Part shown: one piece after another, positions 34,367 to 42,473 of the stretch
Layout: every line of letters starts with the position of its first letter
How positions within the stretch are numbered: the stretch's first letter is position 1
Assembly: GCA_015061985.1 (NCBI GenBank)
Contig: SUVN01000007.1
Span: forward strand, 20,121-84,120
Length of the DNA: 64,000 nt
Direction: 5' to 3'
Source of the DNA: Akkermansiaceae bacterium
Lineage (GTDB): Bacteria > Verrucomicrobiota > Verrucomicrobiia > Verrucomicrobiales > Akkermansiaceae
Notes under the pieces: model-generated
Database searches by the model: none
What the model was told of the DNA's origin: nothing
Seen by the model: only the letters and a program-made list of their open reading frames with translations
Translations under genes and position numbers: made by a program

Positions 34367-35271
34367 TTCCCGCCTCATCCAGACGGTCTCTGCGTTCCTG
34401 CACCATATGGGGCGGAGCTCTGTGCGCGCTCGCTCTGGGGGGACTCCTCCTCCAACCGCTTGAACAGCAAGCCCGCCGCCACGAGCTGAAAGTCGGACTG
34501 CAGCTGCCCCCTGCCCCGGCTGACAGCAAGGACGCATTGAACCGGCAGCTGAGCTTTTTCGCCATGGGCGGACTGCGCACGCTGGCGGCAGAGATTCTGG
34601 CCATGGATGCCACCGATGCATGGCTGGTGCAGGACTGGCCCCGCGCCCGCAAGCGCTGGGAACAGATTACCACGCTCTGCCCCAACCGCCCGAGTTACTG
34701 GTCACGCGCCGCCCGGGATATGGCCAAGAATGCCGTGGCGCATGTCTATGGGATGAAAGATATCTCAGAGCACGAGCGCGCCACGCTGGTGCGGGAGTAT
34801 CTGGACGCAGCGGAACAGTTCTACCTGCAAGGTCTGGCGGCGAATCCTCACAGCGTCCTGCTTCAGTTGGATTTGGCCGGCTTCTACGAAGATCTGGCTC
34901 GCCGTCCGCAGTTTGCCAAGGCGGTGGAGGCCTATCGGAAAGCGCTCACCATGGGAGCATCCGACATGTACCAACGCTGGGTATTCTACAACCTCTGCCG
35001 CATTCGCGGTCGGGAGCGTGAGGCGTGGGAAATGGGGCGGCAACTGTTCCGAAGCCCGCGCCACCATACCCCCTCGGTGCGGTGTCTGCTCTTTGCGTTG
35101 CAACACAAACTCGCCATCCCTCAGGATGAGCGCTACAGCATTGAGGAGCTCTTCCACTCCGACACCCGCGCCCGGAAGCAGCTGCGCTCCTACCTGCATA
35201 ACAACCTCCGCTTCCCCATATACGGCGTGCAGGAATACTTGCAATCACCGAAAGTAGAAAACGCCCGCTAG
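34363..35271 (+). CDS. membrane-anchored TPR-like protein
   Basis: The 302-residue protein begins MIPASSRRSLRSCTIWGGAL. One N-terminal anchor (WGGALCALALGGLLLQPL) is followed by an all-helical periplasmic region with TPR-like spacing: AWLVQDWPRARKRWEQITTL, CPNRPSYWSRAARDMAKNA and FYEDLARRPQFAKAVEAYRKAL. The family is not named, but the build resembles Verrucomicrobiota proteins that replace TPR scaffolds. The start overlaps the panE stop (ATGA), indicating coupling. Confidence 0.6.
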   Translation: MIPASSRRSLRSCTIWGGALCALALGGLLLQPLEQQARRHELKVGLQLPPAPADSKDALNRQLSFFAMGGLRTLAAEILAMDATDAWLVQDWPRARKRWEQITTLCPNRPSYWSRAARDMAKNAVAHVYGMKDISEHERATLVREYLDAAEQFYLQGLAANPHSVLLQLDLAGFYEDLARRPQFAKAVEAYRKALTMGASDMYQRWVFYNLCRIRGREREAWEMGRQLFRSPRHHTPSVRCLLFALQHKLAIPQDERYSIEELFHSDTRARKQLRSYLHNNLRFPIYGVQEYLQSPKVENAR

Positions 35272-35589
35272 TATCCACAAGTTTGCAAAGGATAAATGGG
35301 GAATTGCAGGGGAAGATGTTCGCTCTGAAGAGTGAAGTGAAATTCGGCTTTCGCCGAGCGAAATTGGCTCTGGCGAGCCAGCGAAATTGCTGCCTTCGGC
35401 AGCAGTGATAGAGTTCCGCAGCCCTGCGGGCTGCCATTCTTTTTCACTACCGCCGGGACGGCGGTAATTTCGCTATCCTCGCAGAGTATCATTTCGCTCA
35501 TGGCTCCAGCCTTGAATTTCGCTGCCCGTCAGGGCAATTTCGCGTGCGGGCAATGCCCAGCTCATCGACTTTCACCATAAAGTCGCGCT
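35272..35589. repeat. array of short hairpins separated by AGCGAAATT tags
   Basis: There is no gene. At least five small hairpins lie in a row: CGGC-TTTC-GCCG (35345-35356), TGGCTC-TGGC-GAGCCA (35365-35380), GCTGCC-TTC-GGCAGC (35389-35403), GCAGCCC-TGC-GGGCTGC (35418-35434), ACCGCC-GGGAC-GGCGGT (35449-35465). The first ones are spaced by AGCGAAATT (35357-35365, 35380-35388). The later part carries the reverse complement AATTTCGCT (35466-35474, and near 35490, 35515 and 35536). The whole block could fold as one large cruciform. It is an intergenic repeat element of unknown class. Confidence 0.65.
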
Positions 35590-36591
35590 TCACTTTTTCT
35601 CCGGCTTGAGAGGGACAGCGTGGAAAGGCTGCGGAGCCGTGCCGGTGAACTTCGGATTCATTGAGGCAATCATCTCATTGCTCACGGTGAAAGAGAACGT
35701 GCCCCCATTTGCCGAATCGCCGGGGTCGATGATGTGGTCAAACACGCACACCGGCTTGTTGCCCGGCGTTTCCGGCATCACAAAAAGGCCAATGGCCATG
35801 GCAGCCTTTGCCCCGGAATCGGACGTACGGATGGTATAGGAAATCGTATTGAGCCCCCGCTTCAAGCCGCCGGAAATCACATCGGCGCGGCGCTCATCGG
35901 CAAAATCATGCAGAGAAATGCCGTTGATACGCATCTCAATCTCACGCCCTTGAGCATCAACAAACACCTTACCAATCAACTGAGGGTATGGGCAAGTGGG
36001 GGGCACAGCCGGTGCCGTCGTGTAGGGGTGAAAACCGTCCTGTTCCTGCAGCACCGTCACATCCCCGGCGCGGAGGCGTTTCTCTACCTGCGGCAGACGG
36101 GACAGATTGAAGAATCGGCTCTGGTCATAGCGCCACTTGCCCTCTTCATGCACAAACTCCAGCACATAGGCATTCATGGCGGGCTTACCCTTCTCACCCA
36201 GTTGCAGAGAGCCGATGTAGGTGGCTGCCAGCGTACGGTTCGAGGGACCGGCCAAAGCCCCGACATATGCAAAGTTCTCCAGAGCAGGCGGTGCGGGCTG
36301 GTCGCGGAAGATATCCTGCGGGAATTTTCCTTTCTGGGAGACGATGAGGTTGCGGACCTTCACCTGTCGCGAGCGGGTAGTGGCATTGCGCCAGGAGGCT
36401 TCATTCCCGCGCATCATCGCCACTCGCCAGGTGTTATAGATGGTATCGGCAATGGTGCGAGCCTGTTTCTGATCCGGCACATTGAATCGAGTAGCAGGCT
36501 GAGCAGACGCAGGTACAGTCTGTTGTGCCTGTGCAGCATTTCCCATCAGGGCAACAGCCGCCAGCACCGGCAAAAAAATCGTTTTCTTCAT
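35590..36591 (-). CDS. exported protein of unknown function
   Basis: The 333-residue product has a signal peptide (MKKTIFLPVLAAVALMGNAAQA). The first domain (to about 190) contains ARTIADTIYNTWRVAMMRGN and KWRYDQSRFFNLSRLP, like an NTF2-like or SnoaL-type domain with repeated Trp/Tyr. The second half (HDFADERRADVISGGLKRG, NTISYTIRTSDSGAKAAMAI) looks like a beta-sandwich. The family is not recognised. The start lies 6 nt after the -10 box and the promoter is back-to-back with that of the divergent hydrolase. Confidence 0.6.
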   Translation of the reverse strand: MKKTIFLPVLAAVALMGNAAQAQQTVPASAQPATRFNVPDQKQARTIADTIYNTWRVAMMRGNEASWRNATTRSRQVKVRNLIVSQKGKFPQDIFRDQPAPPALENFAYVGALAGPSNRTLAATYIGSLQLGEKGKPAMNAYVLEFVHEEGKWRYDQSRFFNLSRLPQVEKRLRAGDVTVLQEQDGFHPYTTAPAVPPTCPYPQLIGKVFVDAQGREIEMRINGISLHDFADERRADVISGGLKRGLNTISYTIRTSDSGAKAAMAIGLFVMPETPGNKPVCVFDHIIDPGDSANGGTFSFTVSNEMIASMNPKFTGTAPQPFHAVPLKPEKK

Positions 36592-36597
36592 AGTTAG

Positions 36598-36626
36598 AAC
36601 CTACATCAGACTTGCCATTCTGGCAA
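36598..36626 (-). promoter_or_regulatory. promoter of the exported-protein gene
   Basis: TTGCCA (36621-36626), 17 bp, TAGGTT (36598-36603), 6 nt to ATG at 36591. Confidence 0.6.
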
Positions 36627-36627
36627 G
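36611..36627. promoter_or_regulatory. palindrome shared by two divergent promoters
   Basis: CTTGCCA-TTC-TGGCAAG is a perfect 7-3-7 inverted repeat. Each half supplies the -35 box (TTGCCA) of one of two face-to-face promoters, so both genes could be controlled by one factor or compete for polymerase. Confidence 0.5.
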
Positions 36628-36640
36628 AAAATTGCATACT
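36612..36640 (+). promoter_or_regulatory. promoter of the alpha/beta hydrolase gene
   Basis: TTGCCA (36612-36617), 17 bp, CATACT (36635-36640), 12 nt to ATG at 36653. Confidence 0.55.
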
Positions 36641-36652
36641 AGGGGCGGATTT

Positions 36653-37540
36653 ATGACGGCTTTTTCACGCAGGCACCGCAACGCCGAGGAGGCACACTAT
36701 CGGCGATTACTGGACAAGGCTCCGGCCATCGTCTGGAAAAACTTTGCGGACGGTGTCTCGCTGCGGGTTCGCATGTTTGCCCCGCCGGAGCACAGCGCGG
36801 CGGAAGCCGCCCCCGCCGTCATGTTCTTCTTCGGCGGCATGTGGGCGCTGGAAAGCAGCGCAGAGTTTGTGGCCTGGGCCATCCATCTCACCCGCCGGGG
36901 CATAGTCTGTTTCATTCCGGAGTATCGCACCAACGCGCGCTTCGATGTCTCGCCGGAAGACATCGTGCAAGACGGGCTGGATGCCTGGAAATGGCTGCAC
37001 CACAATGCCCGCAACCTCGGGCTGGATGCGGAGCGCATCACACTGGCCGGAACGGATGCCGGCGGGCTCATGGCGCTTAACTGCGGCATGCAGCCGCTGG
37101 TCTTTGAAAAGCGCTGGTGGCAGTTCAAGCGCGAGGATGAGCTGCCGGTGCAGCCGGCCTGCATCGCTATCCTTCGCGGAGTCATTGACCCGGAAGCCCC
37201 GGAATCCCGCGCCCTGCAAATCAGCCGGAAGAACAACGTAAACGTGGATGCCATCAATCCCTGCGCCCTGCTTCGTCGCAAACTGCCCCTGCTCTTCTGT
37301 GCCCACGGCATGCAGGATCCCCTGCTGGATTACGAGATGCGACAGTGGTTCTGTGATGAGTGGGAACGCTTCGGCAACACTGCAGAGCTGGTTCTCTGCC
37401 CGTTCGGCGACCATACCCTGCCCCAGTTCTCCGTCAACCCCGCCGTCTTTGAGCAGGTTCTCCTCTCCTGGGATGCCTTCATGGTGGAACAGGGACTCTG
37501 GCCCGAATCAGACCATACCCAGGATGCCATGATGGTCTGA
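36653..37540 (+). CDS. alpha/beta hydrolase with Asp at the nucleophile position
   Basis: The 295-residue protein has a hormone-sensitive-lipase-like fold: MFFFGGMWALESSAEFVAWA (oxyanion region, normally HGGG), FIPEYRTNARFDVSPEDIVQD, then LAGTDAGGLMAL. In family members this last segment is GDSAGG with a Ser nucleophile; here Asp135 takes its place. A late acid (HGMQDPLLDYEM) and His (CPFGDHTLPQF) of the triad are present. Enzymes with an Asp nucleophile include haloalkane dehalogenases and epoxide hydrolases, but the surroundings here are esterase-like. It may be inactive or use a different chemistry. It is transcribed divergently from the exported protein at 35590-36591. Confidence 0.75.
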   Translation: MTAFSRRHRNAEEAHYRRLLDKAPAIVWKNFADGVSLRVRMFAPPEHSAAEAAPAVMFFFGGMWALESSAEFVAWAIHLTRRGIVCFIPEYRTNARFDVSPEDIVQDGLDAWKWLHHNARNLGLDAERITLAGTDAGGLMALNCGMQPLVFEKRWWQFKREDELPVQPACIAILRGVIDPEAPESRALQISRKNNVNVDAINPCALLRRKLPLLFCAHGMQDPLLDYEMRQWFCDEWERFGNTAELVLCPFGDHTLPQFSVNPAVFEQVLLSWDAFMVEQGLWPESDHTQDAMMV

Positions 37541-37578
37541 TACCCCGGATGTGTCCCAACAGTTGAGTATTGTGCGCG

Positions 37579-37770
37579 GTAAATGGGAAGTTAACGAGAA
37601 GTACAAAGTCAAATGGACGATGGACAAGGTGGAAAATTCCGCTCGCTCTGCTCGCATGCAAAAGCTTTGCAACTAAATCATTGACTACTGCGAGCCAGCG
37701 GCTCGCCTGACTTTTCCTTCGTCCATTGTTCTTTGTCCATTGTCCTTCAAATTCCCATTTAGCAGCATAA
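37579..37770. repeat. imperfect palindromic intergenic element
   Basis: The ends AAATGGGAA (about 37580-37588) and TTCCCATTT are inverted. Inside, AAAGTCAAATGGACGATGG on the left faces a GTCCATTGTTCTTTGTCCATTG stretch on the right. A central hairpin GCGAGCC-AGC-GGCTCGC sits near 37690-37706. It has no ORF and resembles a MITE-like or other repeated palindrome next to the IS30 remnant. Confidence 0.45.
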
Positions 37771-37869
37771 AGGGAACTTATTCTAAAATCGTGTTGATAT
37801 TTCCGGGCTCTGCGTGTGTTGAGGTGAATTGCAAGTTCAAATGCAACACTTTTTGAAAAAAATGCGCTC

Positions 37870-38350
37870 TTAGTGCTTTGCATCCCCAAAATTCAGCCCG
37901 AGAGCTTTCACCATCTCATTTGCGGACTTACCATCGAAGAGCTTTCGCGGGATTTTATTCATCCCACGCGCCAGCCGCTGAACAACTCTCTGACTTAACT
38001 CATCAAAGGTAGTTCCTTTAGGTAGGAATCGTCGAATGAGCCTGTTTGCGTTCTCATTACTGCCGCGTTCAAACGAGGAATAAGGATGTACAAAATACAC
38101 CTTTGTTCGTTTCTTCTTCTTGCTGTAAACGGATTGCTCTATCCCCTTAAAATCCTGAAATTCTACCCCATTATCACATGTTATGCTTTAAAAATGCTTG
38201 AGCAGGTGTCTTTACCCAGTTTTCTTTCCAGGCGATTGATCGCTCTGATAACGCTTCGCTGAGTCTTGTCTTTGATGAGTACGATATGCTGATAGGGCAG
38301 TTTGGGCACCTTCGGAGACTTTTTTGGGGGCTCTTTGGTGTTGCTTTTGT
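37870..38350 (-). pseudogene. IS30-family transposase remnant
   Basis: Two pieces in different frames are recognisable. The upstream piece has YQHIVLIKDKTQRSVIRAIN and RLERKLGKDTCSSIFK. After a one-base frame change at the TTTTTAAAG run (about 38180), the rest has SITCDNGVEFQDFKGIEQSV, VYFVHPYSSFERGSNENANR and FLPKGTTFDELSQ. These carry the second catalytic Asp and the final Glu of the DDE triad. The helix-turn-helix and first Asp are missing, so the copy is dead. It ends at 37870 with LGLNFGDAKH. Confidence 0.85.
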
Positions 38351-38401
38351 TTTTACACTTTTCATATGGCGAAAGAATCCCGTTCAAAAACATTTTCGGG
38401 C

Positions 38402-38430
38402 TTGATTTATGCATCTAATTTGGATAGGAT
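38402..38430 (+). promoter_or_regulatory. promoter of the PEP-CTERM IdeS-like gene
   Basis: TTGATT (38402-38407), 17 bp, TAGGAT (38425-38430), about 34 nt before ATG 38465. It lies at the edge of the IS30 remnant, which may have contributed it. Confidence 0.6.
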
Positions 38431-38464
38431 GCCAAAAGTTAATCGTCAACGCATCCGGCACACC

Positions 38465-40513
38465 ATGAAACGCTCACTCCTCCTTATTGCTCTGACCGTC
38501 TCTGTTTCTTCACACACTCTCGCAGCCGTGGGGGATATGGTGAGCGGCAACGGCAGCTATGTAGCCGATGGTATCGTAGTCAGCGGTATCGGAACCGGCT
38601 ATCTTCAGACCAGTCGAGCCAATTCCACCCGACTCTACGATAGTCGAAAGGGCACAGAGTGGGCCGGAAGTCAGGATTCACTCATGTGCTGGCTGCACGC
38701 ATCATCCAATGTCATCCAGTACTGGCAGAGCTATTATGGGGTATTCGCTAAACCCCAGGCCGGTTCTTATTACGATTATGATGCTTCATGGAACACCGGT
38801 TTCCCGGAATCAAGTCAGGCAAAGCCACTGCCTTACGGGAGAATAGGAACGGAAGCCACCTCCTCTACAGATGAGTCTCAGGAGCCGGTGCCTGATGGCA
38901 GACGTCTGGCGGTAGCCCGCGATATGTATCTCTCTATTCCGAATTCCTCCTCGCAGCCTAGAAACTCGGGCGGTGTCTTCAGCTGGGCCTCAGAGTGGTT
39001 CTTCCGTGGTGCAGATCAATGGAAGAAGGCTGATGGTTCCACCATAGACTTAAGCGCCGGGGGCATGGTGCCTGATACCGGGGGATACTACGCCAACTAC
39101 TTTGGAAAAGGAGATTACTTCCAACAGAATCTTTCCTACACAACCGTCTATTCCGATGTTCAGGAGAAAGCGTCGGATGTCCACAACACCACTACAGGCC
39201 AAGCTTTCGGCAGCACAGATACAGCAGAGGTAAAGGACTTGTTGCTCAAGGGATTCGGTGTCGAAAACGGAGTACAGTCGGAAAGTGGTAAGATAGTTTG
39301 CCTGGGTACAACTAATTCATATACAGGAAATGGGCATGTAATAACCTGCTACGGTTTTACAACGGATAATGAAGGGAACCTCAAATCCGTTCTGGTGGCG
39401 GATAATAACGGCAAGATTGACTCCTATAATTCCAGACTTATTGAGTTGTTTGTCAAGGTTGAAGAATATACTGATAAAAACGGTGTAAAAAATCAGCAGA
39501 TAGGTCTGTACAGAAAAGCCAATTTCTCCAGTCCTTTCATCTCCGGCACAGAGGGTGGAGTCAACTGCATCACCTCCATCTCTTTCATCAACACCCCGGA
39601 GGTCCTCCGAAACATGCTCGCTGAATACAGCGATACCGCAAACGAGGCACAGGTATGGAACGGCTCTGCCAACGAATGGCAAGCCCAACAGGGCAACACA
39701 GAAGAGCTGCCCACAGAATCCACCGGATGGGATGTGAACGTGAACGGCGACAACATTGCTGCAGAGCACCGGGGCTATTACCACACCTACGCCTCAGACG
39801 GGCGGCGCGTACTCTTTGATGACCATGCAGCCGAAGGCAGTCGCAGTGTCACCATTACCGGAACCGTTGCCGCATCAAGCATCGAAGTAGCCGCCGGCTA
39901 CACGTTCAAAGCCGGAGAGAATGCGAAGCTGCAAGCAGGCGCAGACCTGATGATTCGCAGCATGTCCGACCTGCAGAGCGAGGTATCGCTGAACCTCCAT
40001 GACCTGACGCTTGAATCCGGTTCAGAGCTTTCCTCCAATCAGGTCATTACGGTAGCCGGTGAGTTCCGGGCTGCCGGAGTCCCTGCGGCGGCAACCTACG
40101 CGCTGCGCAGCAGCATCACCCCGGTCAGCAGTGTGGATGCCGACCTTGATTTGACCGGAGCCACCGCCATCATATTGGAACATACGGTCAACATGAACGG
40201 GCATCAGCTCCGGCTGCATTCCGACACCCCCATTACACTCAACTACGATGCAGCCGACAGCAACGTGCCGTTCTTCTCCAACGTGGGCCAATTGCTCGTC
40301 ACAACGACGGATGGGACAGAGTTGGAGCTGGCTCCCGGCTCCGATGTAACGCAGTACCTCACTCTCTACAGCAATGGCACCCTGCTGCAAGGGGGGAGCA
40401 TCATCTACTCCACCTCCGGCGATATCAGCCTCTCCGTTCCGGAACCAACCGGTACAGCGCTGAGTCTGCTGGCTCTGGCCGGGCTGGCAACGCGCCGCAG
40501 GAAAAAGCATTAA
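38465..40513 (+). CDS. PEP-CTERM protein with IdeS/Mac-like cysteine protease domain
   Basis: The 682-residue product has a signal peptide (MKRSLLLIALTVSVSSHTLA). A protease-like domain follows, with Cys75 in SLMCWLHASSNVIQYWQSYY, His291 in GNGHVITCYGFTTD and Asp313 in VLVADNNGK. That is the order and spacing of the IdeS/Mac (C66) triad Cys-His-Asp. From about residue 450 on, a beta-rich repeat region (ITGTVAASSIEVAAGYTFKA, NAKLQAGADLMIRSM) resembles a beta-helix adhesin stalk. The C-terminus is a PEP-CTERM tail: VPEPTGTALSLLALAGLATR then RRKKH. The start is taken at 38465; the frame's first ATG at 38324 lies in the IS30 remnant. Its relative at 1-586 shares the same active-site pattern. Confidence 0.8.
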   Translation: MKRSLLLIALTVSVSSHTLAAVGDMVSGNGSYVADGIVVSGIGTGYLQTSRANSTRLYDSRKGTEWAGSQDSLMCWLHASSNVIQYWQSYYGVFAKPQAGSYYDYDASWNTGFPESSQAKPLPYGRIGTEATSSTDESQEPVPDGRRLAVARDMYLSIPNSSSQPRNSGGVFSWASEWFFRGADQWKKADGSTIDLSAGGMVPDTGGYYANYFGKGDYFQQNLSYTTVYSDVQEKASDVHNTTTGQAFGSTDTAEVKDLLLKGFGVENGVQSESGKIVCLGTTNSYTGNGHVITCYGFTTDNEGNLKSVLVADNNGKIDSYNSRLIELFVKVEEYTDKNGVKNQQIGLYRKANFSSPFISGTEGGVNCITSISFINTPEVLRNMLAEYSDTANEAQVWNGSANEWQAQQGNTEELPTESTGWDVNVNGDNIAAEHRGYYHTYASDGRRVLFDDHAAEGSRSVTITGTVAASSIEVAAGYTFKAGENAKLQAGADLMIRSMSDLQSEVSLNLHDLTLESGSELSSNQVITVAGEFRAAGVPAAATYALRSSITPVSSVDADLDLTGATAIILEHTVNMNGHQLRLHSDTPITLNYDAADSNVPFFSNVGQLLVTTTDGTELELAPGSDVTQYLTLYSNGTLLQGGSIIYSTSGDISLSVPEPTGTALSLLALAGLATRRRKKH

Positions 40514-40586
40514 GCCCTCCGCAACAGCTTGCCAACAACCCACCCGACATCCCGTCGACTCACATAACTTGAGTTGCTTCCCGGTG

Positions 40587-40623
40587 AACGCATTTGAGTA
40601 GTGTCATACACTCGAAATGCGTT
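40587..40623 (+). terminator. hairpin after PEP-CTERM protease gene
   Basis: AACGCATTT ... AAATGCGTT with inner GAGT/ACTC. No U-run follows, so it is a weak terminator or an RNA end-protecting stem. Confidence 0.35.
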
Positions 40624-40648
40624 TGCCCTGCTCCGCAGCCTATTTTTC

Positions 40649-40677
40649 TTGACAAAAGCCGTGTGCAGGGGCAAAAT
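40649..40677 (+). promoter_or_regulatory. trpB promoter
   Basis: TTGACA (40649-40654), 17 bp, CAAAAT (40672-40677), then 17 nt to the leader-peptide ATG. Confidence 0.7.
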
Positions 40678-40694
40678 AGGCGCATCCATTACAC

Positions 40695-40754
40695 ATGAAC
40701 ACCGTTGCCATCCAGAACCGTTGGTGGTGGCCCTTGCAGCGAACAGCGTCGTAA
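40695..40754 (+). CDS. trpL: tryptophan leader peptide
   Basis: The 19-residue ORF reads [19 protein letters not shown] and has three consecutive Trp codons (TGG at 40722-40730). It begins 17 nt after the -10 box of the trpB promoter and is followed 54 nt later by a rho-independent terminator and then trpB. Such a peptide makes ribosome position report charged tRNA-Trp. It is too short for ordinary gene calling. Confidence 0.88.
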   Translation: MNTVAIQNRWWWPLQRTAS

Positions 40755-40838
40755 GGGACACGGAGTTTATGCATTTGGATCAGCAAGATATATTTCACCG
40801 AATCGCGGACCTGTCGAACTTACGACAGGTCTTTTTTT
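40748..40838 (+). promoter_or_regulatory. trp transcription attenuator
   Basis: Terminator: GACCTGTCG (40808-40816), loop AACTTA, CGACAGGTC (40823-40831), then seven T. Competing antiterminator: GTCGTAAG (40748-40755), which includes the leader stop codon, is exactly complementary to CTTACGAC (40819-40826), which spans the terminator loop and 3' arm. A ribosome stalled at the Trp codons leaves GTCGTAAG free, so the terminator is prevented. A ribosome that reaches the stop codon covers it, so the terminator forms. Confidence 0.85.
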
Positions 40839-40879
40839 ATTTCCCCATTTCTCACCATTCAACCCACATCCACAACAAA

Positions 40880-42184
40880 ATGAATACCGAAAACACCACA
40901 GAAATGCCCGCAAGCCACGGAAAAGCCTTGCACGGCGCGGCAAAATGCTCTAATATCCCCGCCGATATGGATTTCCGTACTTACCTTCGCCATTATCCCG
41001 ACAAGAACGGCTACTTCGGCCGATTCGGCGGTGCCTACCTGCCCGCAGAGCTGGAGCCCGCTTTCAAGGAGATTACCGAGGCCTACAACAGCATATGCCA
41101 CTCCGCCCAGTTCATCAGCGAGCTGCGCCGCATCCGCAAGCAGTTTCAGGGGCGTCCCACTCCGGTGTACCACTGCGAGCGGCTCTCCCGCCTCAACGGC
41201 GGTGCGCAGATTTACCTCAAGCGCGAAGACCTGAACCACACCGGTGCCCACAAGCTCAACCACTGCATGGGTGAGGGCCTGCTGGCCAAGTTCATGGGCA
41301 AGAAGAAAATTATTGCCGAGACCGGCGCCGGACAACACGGCGTGGCGCTCGCCACCGCCGCCGCCTACTTTGGGCTGGAATGCGAAATCCACATGGGTGA
41401 GGTCGATATCGCCAAGCAGGCACCCAACGTGACCCGCATGAAGATGCTGGGAGCCAATGTTGTCTGCGTCACCCACGGGCTCAAGACCCTCAAAGAAGCA
41501 GTGGACTCCGCATTCGAAGCCTACCTGCGCGATTATAAGAACGCCATCTACTGCATCGGTTCCGTTGTGGGGCCGCATCCCTTCCCCATGATGGTGCGCG
41601 ATTTCCAGATGGTCATCGGCAATGAAGCCCGCGACCAGTTCCTGGAGATGACCGGCATCCTGCCGGACGTGGTATGCGCCTGCGTGGGCGGGGGCTCCAA
41701 CTCCATGGGCATGTTCCCGGCTTTCCTCAATGACCCGGTGGACATCTACGGTATCGAACCGCTGGGGCGCGGCCCGTCTCTGGGTGACCATGCAGCCTCC
41801 ATGCAGTTCGGTGAGGAAGGCATCATGCATGGATTCAACTCCATCATGCTCAAGGATGAAAACGGTGACCCCGCACCGGTCTACTCTATCTCCTCCGGAC
41901 TGGATTACCCCTCCGTGGGGCCGGAGCATGCCTTCCTGCGCGACATCGGCCGCGTGAAGTATGAAAGTGTGAGCGATGAAGAGGCCGTGGATGCCTTCTT
42001 CAAGCTTTCTCGCTACGAGGGTATCATCCCCGCGCTGGAAAGCTCCCACGCCGTGGCATTTGCCATGCGCAAAGCCCGGGAGATGGGCACCGGCGCCATT
42101 CTCGCCAACTGCTCCGGCCGCGGCGACAAGGACGTGGACTACATTGCCGAACACTACGGCTACGGCGATAACTACAAGTTCTGA
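40880..42184 (+). CDS. trpB: tryptophan synthase beta chain
   Basis: The 434-residue PLP enzyme condenses indole and serine. The start ATG at 40880 follows the attenuator by about 42 nt; an in-frame ATG at 40601 lies upstream of the promoter. Motifs are [17 protein letters not shown], the PLP lysine in [38 protein letters not shown] with the catalytic Glu nearby, and [19 protein letters not shown] (phosphate loop). [13 protein letters not shown] and [16 protein letters not shown] end it. It is the only trp gene here, with no trpA beside it, yet it carries its own attenuator. A strong terminator follows. Confidence 0.97.
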   Translation: MNTENTTEMPASHGKALHGAAKCSNIPADMDFRTYLRHYPDKNGYFGRFGGAYLPAELEPAFKEITEAYNSICHSAQFISELRRIRKQFQGRPTPVYHCERLSRLNGGAQIYLKREDLNHTGAHKLNHCMGEGLLAKFMGKKKIIAETGAGQHGVALATAAAYFGLECEIHMGEVDIAKQAPNVTRMKMLGANVVCVTHGLKTLKEAVDSAFEAYLRDYKNAIYCIGSVVGPHPFPMMVRDFQMVIGNEARDQFLEMTGILPDVVCACVGGGSNSMGMFPAFLNDPVDIYGIEPLGRGPSLGDHAASMQFGEEGIMHGFNSIMLKDENGDPAPVYSISSGLDYPSVGPEHAFLRDIGRVKYESVSDEEAVDAFFKLSRYEGIIPALESSHAVAFAMRKAREMGTGAILANCSGRGDKDVDYIAEHYGYGDNYKF

Positions 42185-42251
42185 TTTTTCTGACTCCCGC
42201 CCCCCCGAATCTGCCATGGTTCGGGGGGATTTTTTTACCCGGCCTCAGCAA
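42111..42251 (+). repeat. trpB 3' end and terminator, copy 1 of a duplication
   Basis: The run GCTCCGGCCGCGGC, then ATAACTACAAGTTCTGATTT, then CCCCCCCGAATCTGCCATGG and TTTTTTTACCCGGCCTCAGC is found again at 43667-43757. This copy is the intact trpB end. Confidence 0.85.
42201..42237 (+). terminator. trpB terminator
   Basis: CCCCCCGAA-TCTGCCATGG-TTCGGGGGG followed by A and seven T. Confidence 0.85.
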
Positions 42252-42473
42252 GAATGAGGAACTCTCCCTCATCGTGCTCCTTGGGCTTGATGCCCATGCG
42301 AATTTTGAAGCGGTCGGAGTTCCCGACCCGATAACGCTCAGAGAAACCACCACCCCGCGCTTCAACTTGGACGCGCTTAACGGGGAATCCGTAGCCTACA
42401 CCAAAGCCGGGCTTTTGTCTGTGCTGATAAAAATGTCCATACCTGAGGCAGAATGTAAATAGCGGAAGGTGTG
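42235..42473 (-). other. possible gene fragment on the minus strand
   Basis: The minus frame ending at 42235 reads VGYGFPVKRVQVEARGGG, RYRVGNSDRFKIRMG, IKPKEHDEGEFLILAEAG. It looks like a real C-terminus converging on the trpB terminator, but the 5' part is absent, being cut off by the inverted-repeat segment. The parent family is not recognised. Confidence 0.35.

Noticed and set aside
38174..38190. Programmed frameshift in the IS30 transposase at the TTTTTAAAG run
   Set aside because: IS30 transposases are normally a single frame, the heptamer does not fit the X XXY YYZ rule, and the N-terminus and first catalytic Asp are missing, so decay is the simpler reading.
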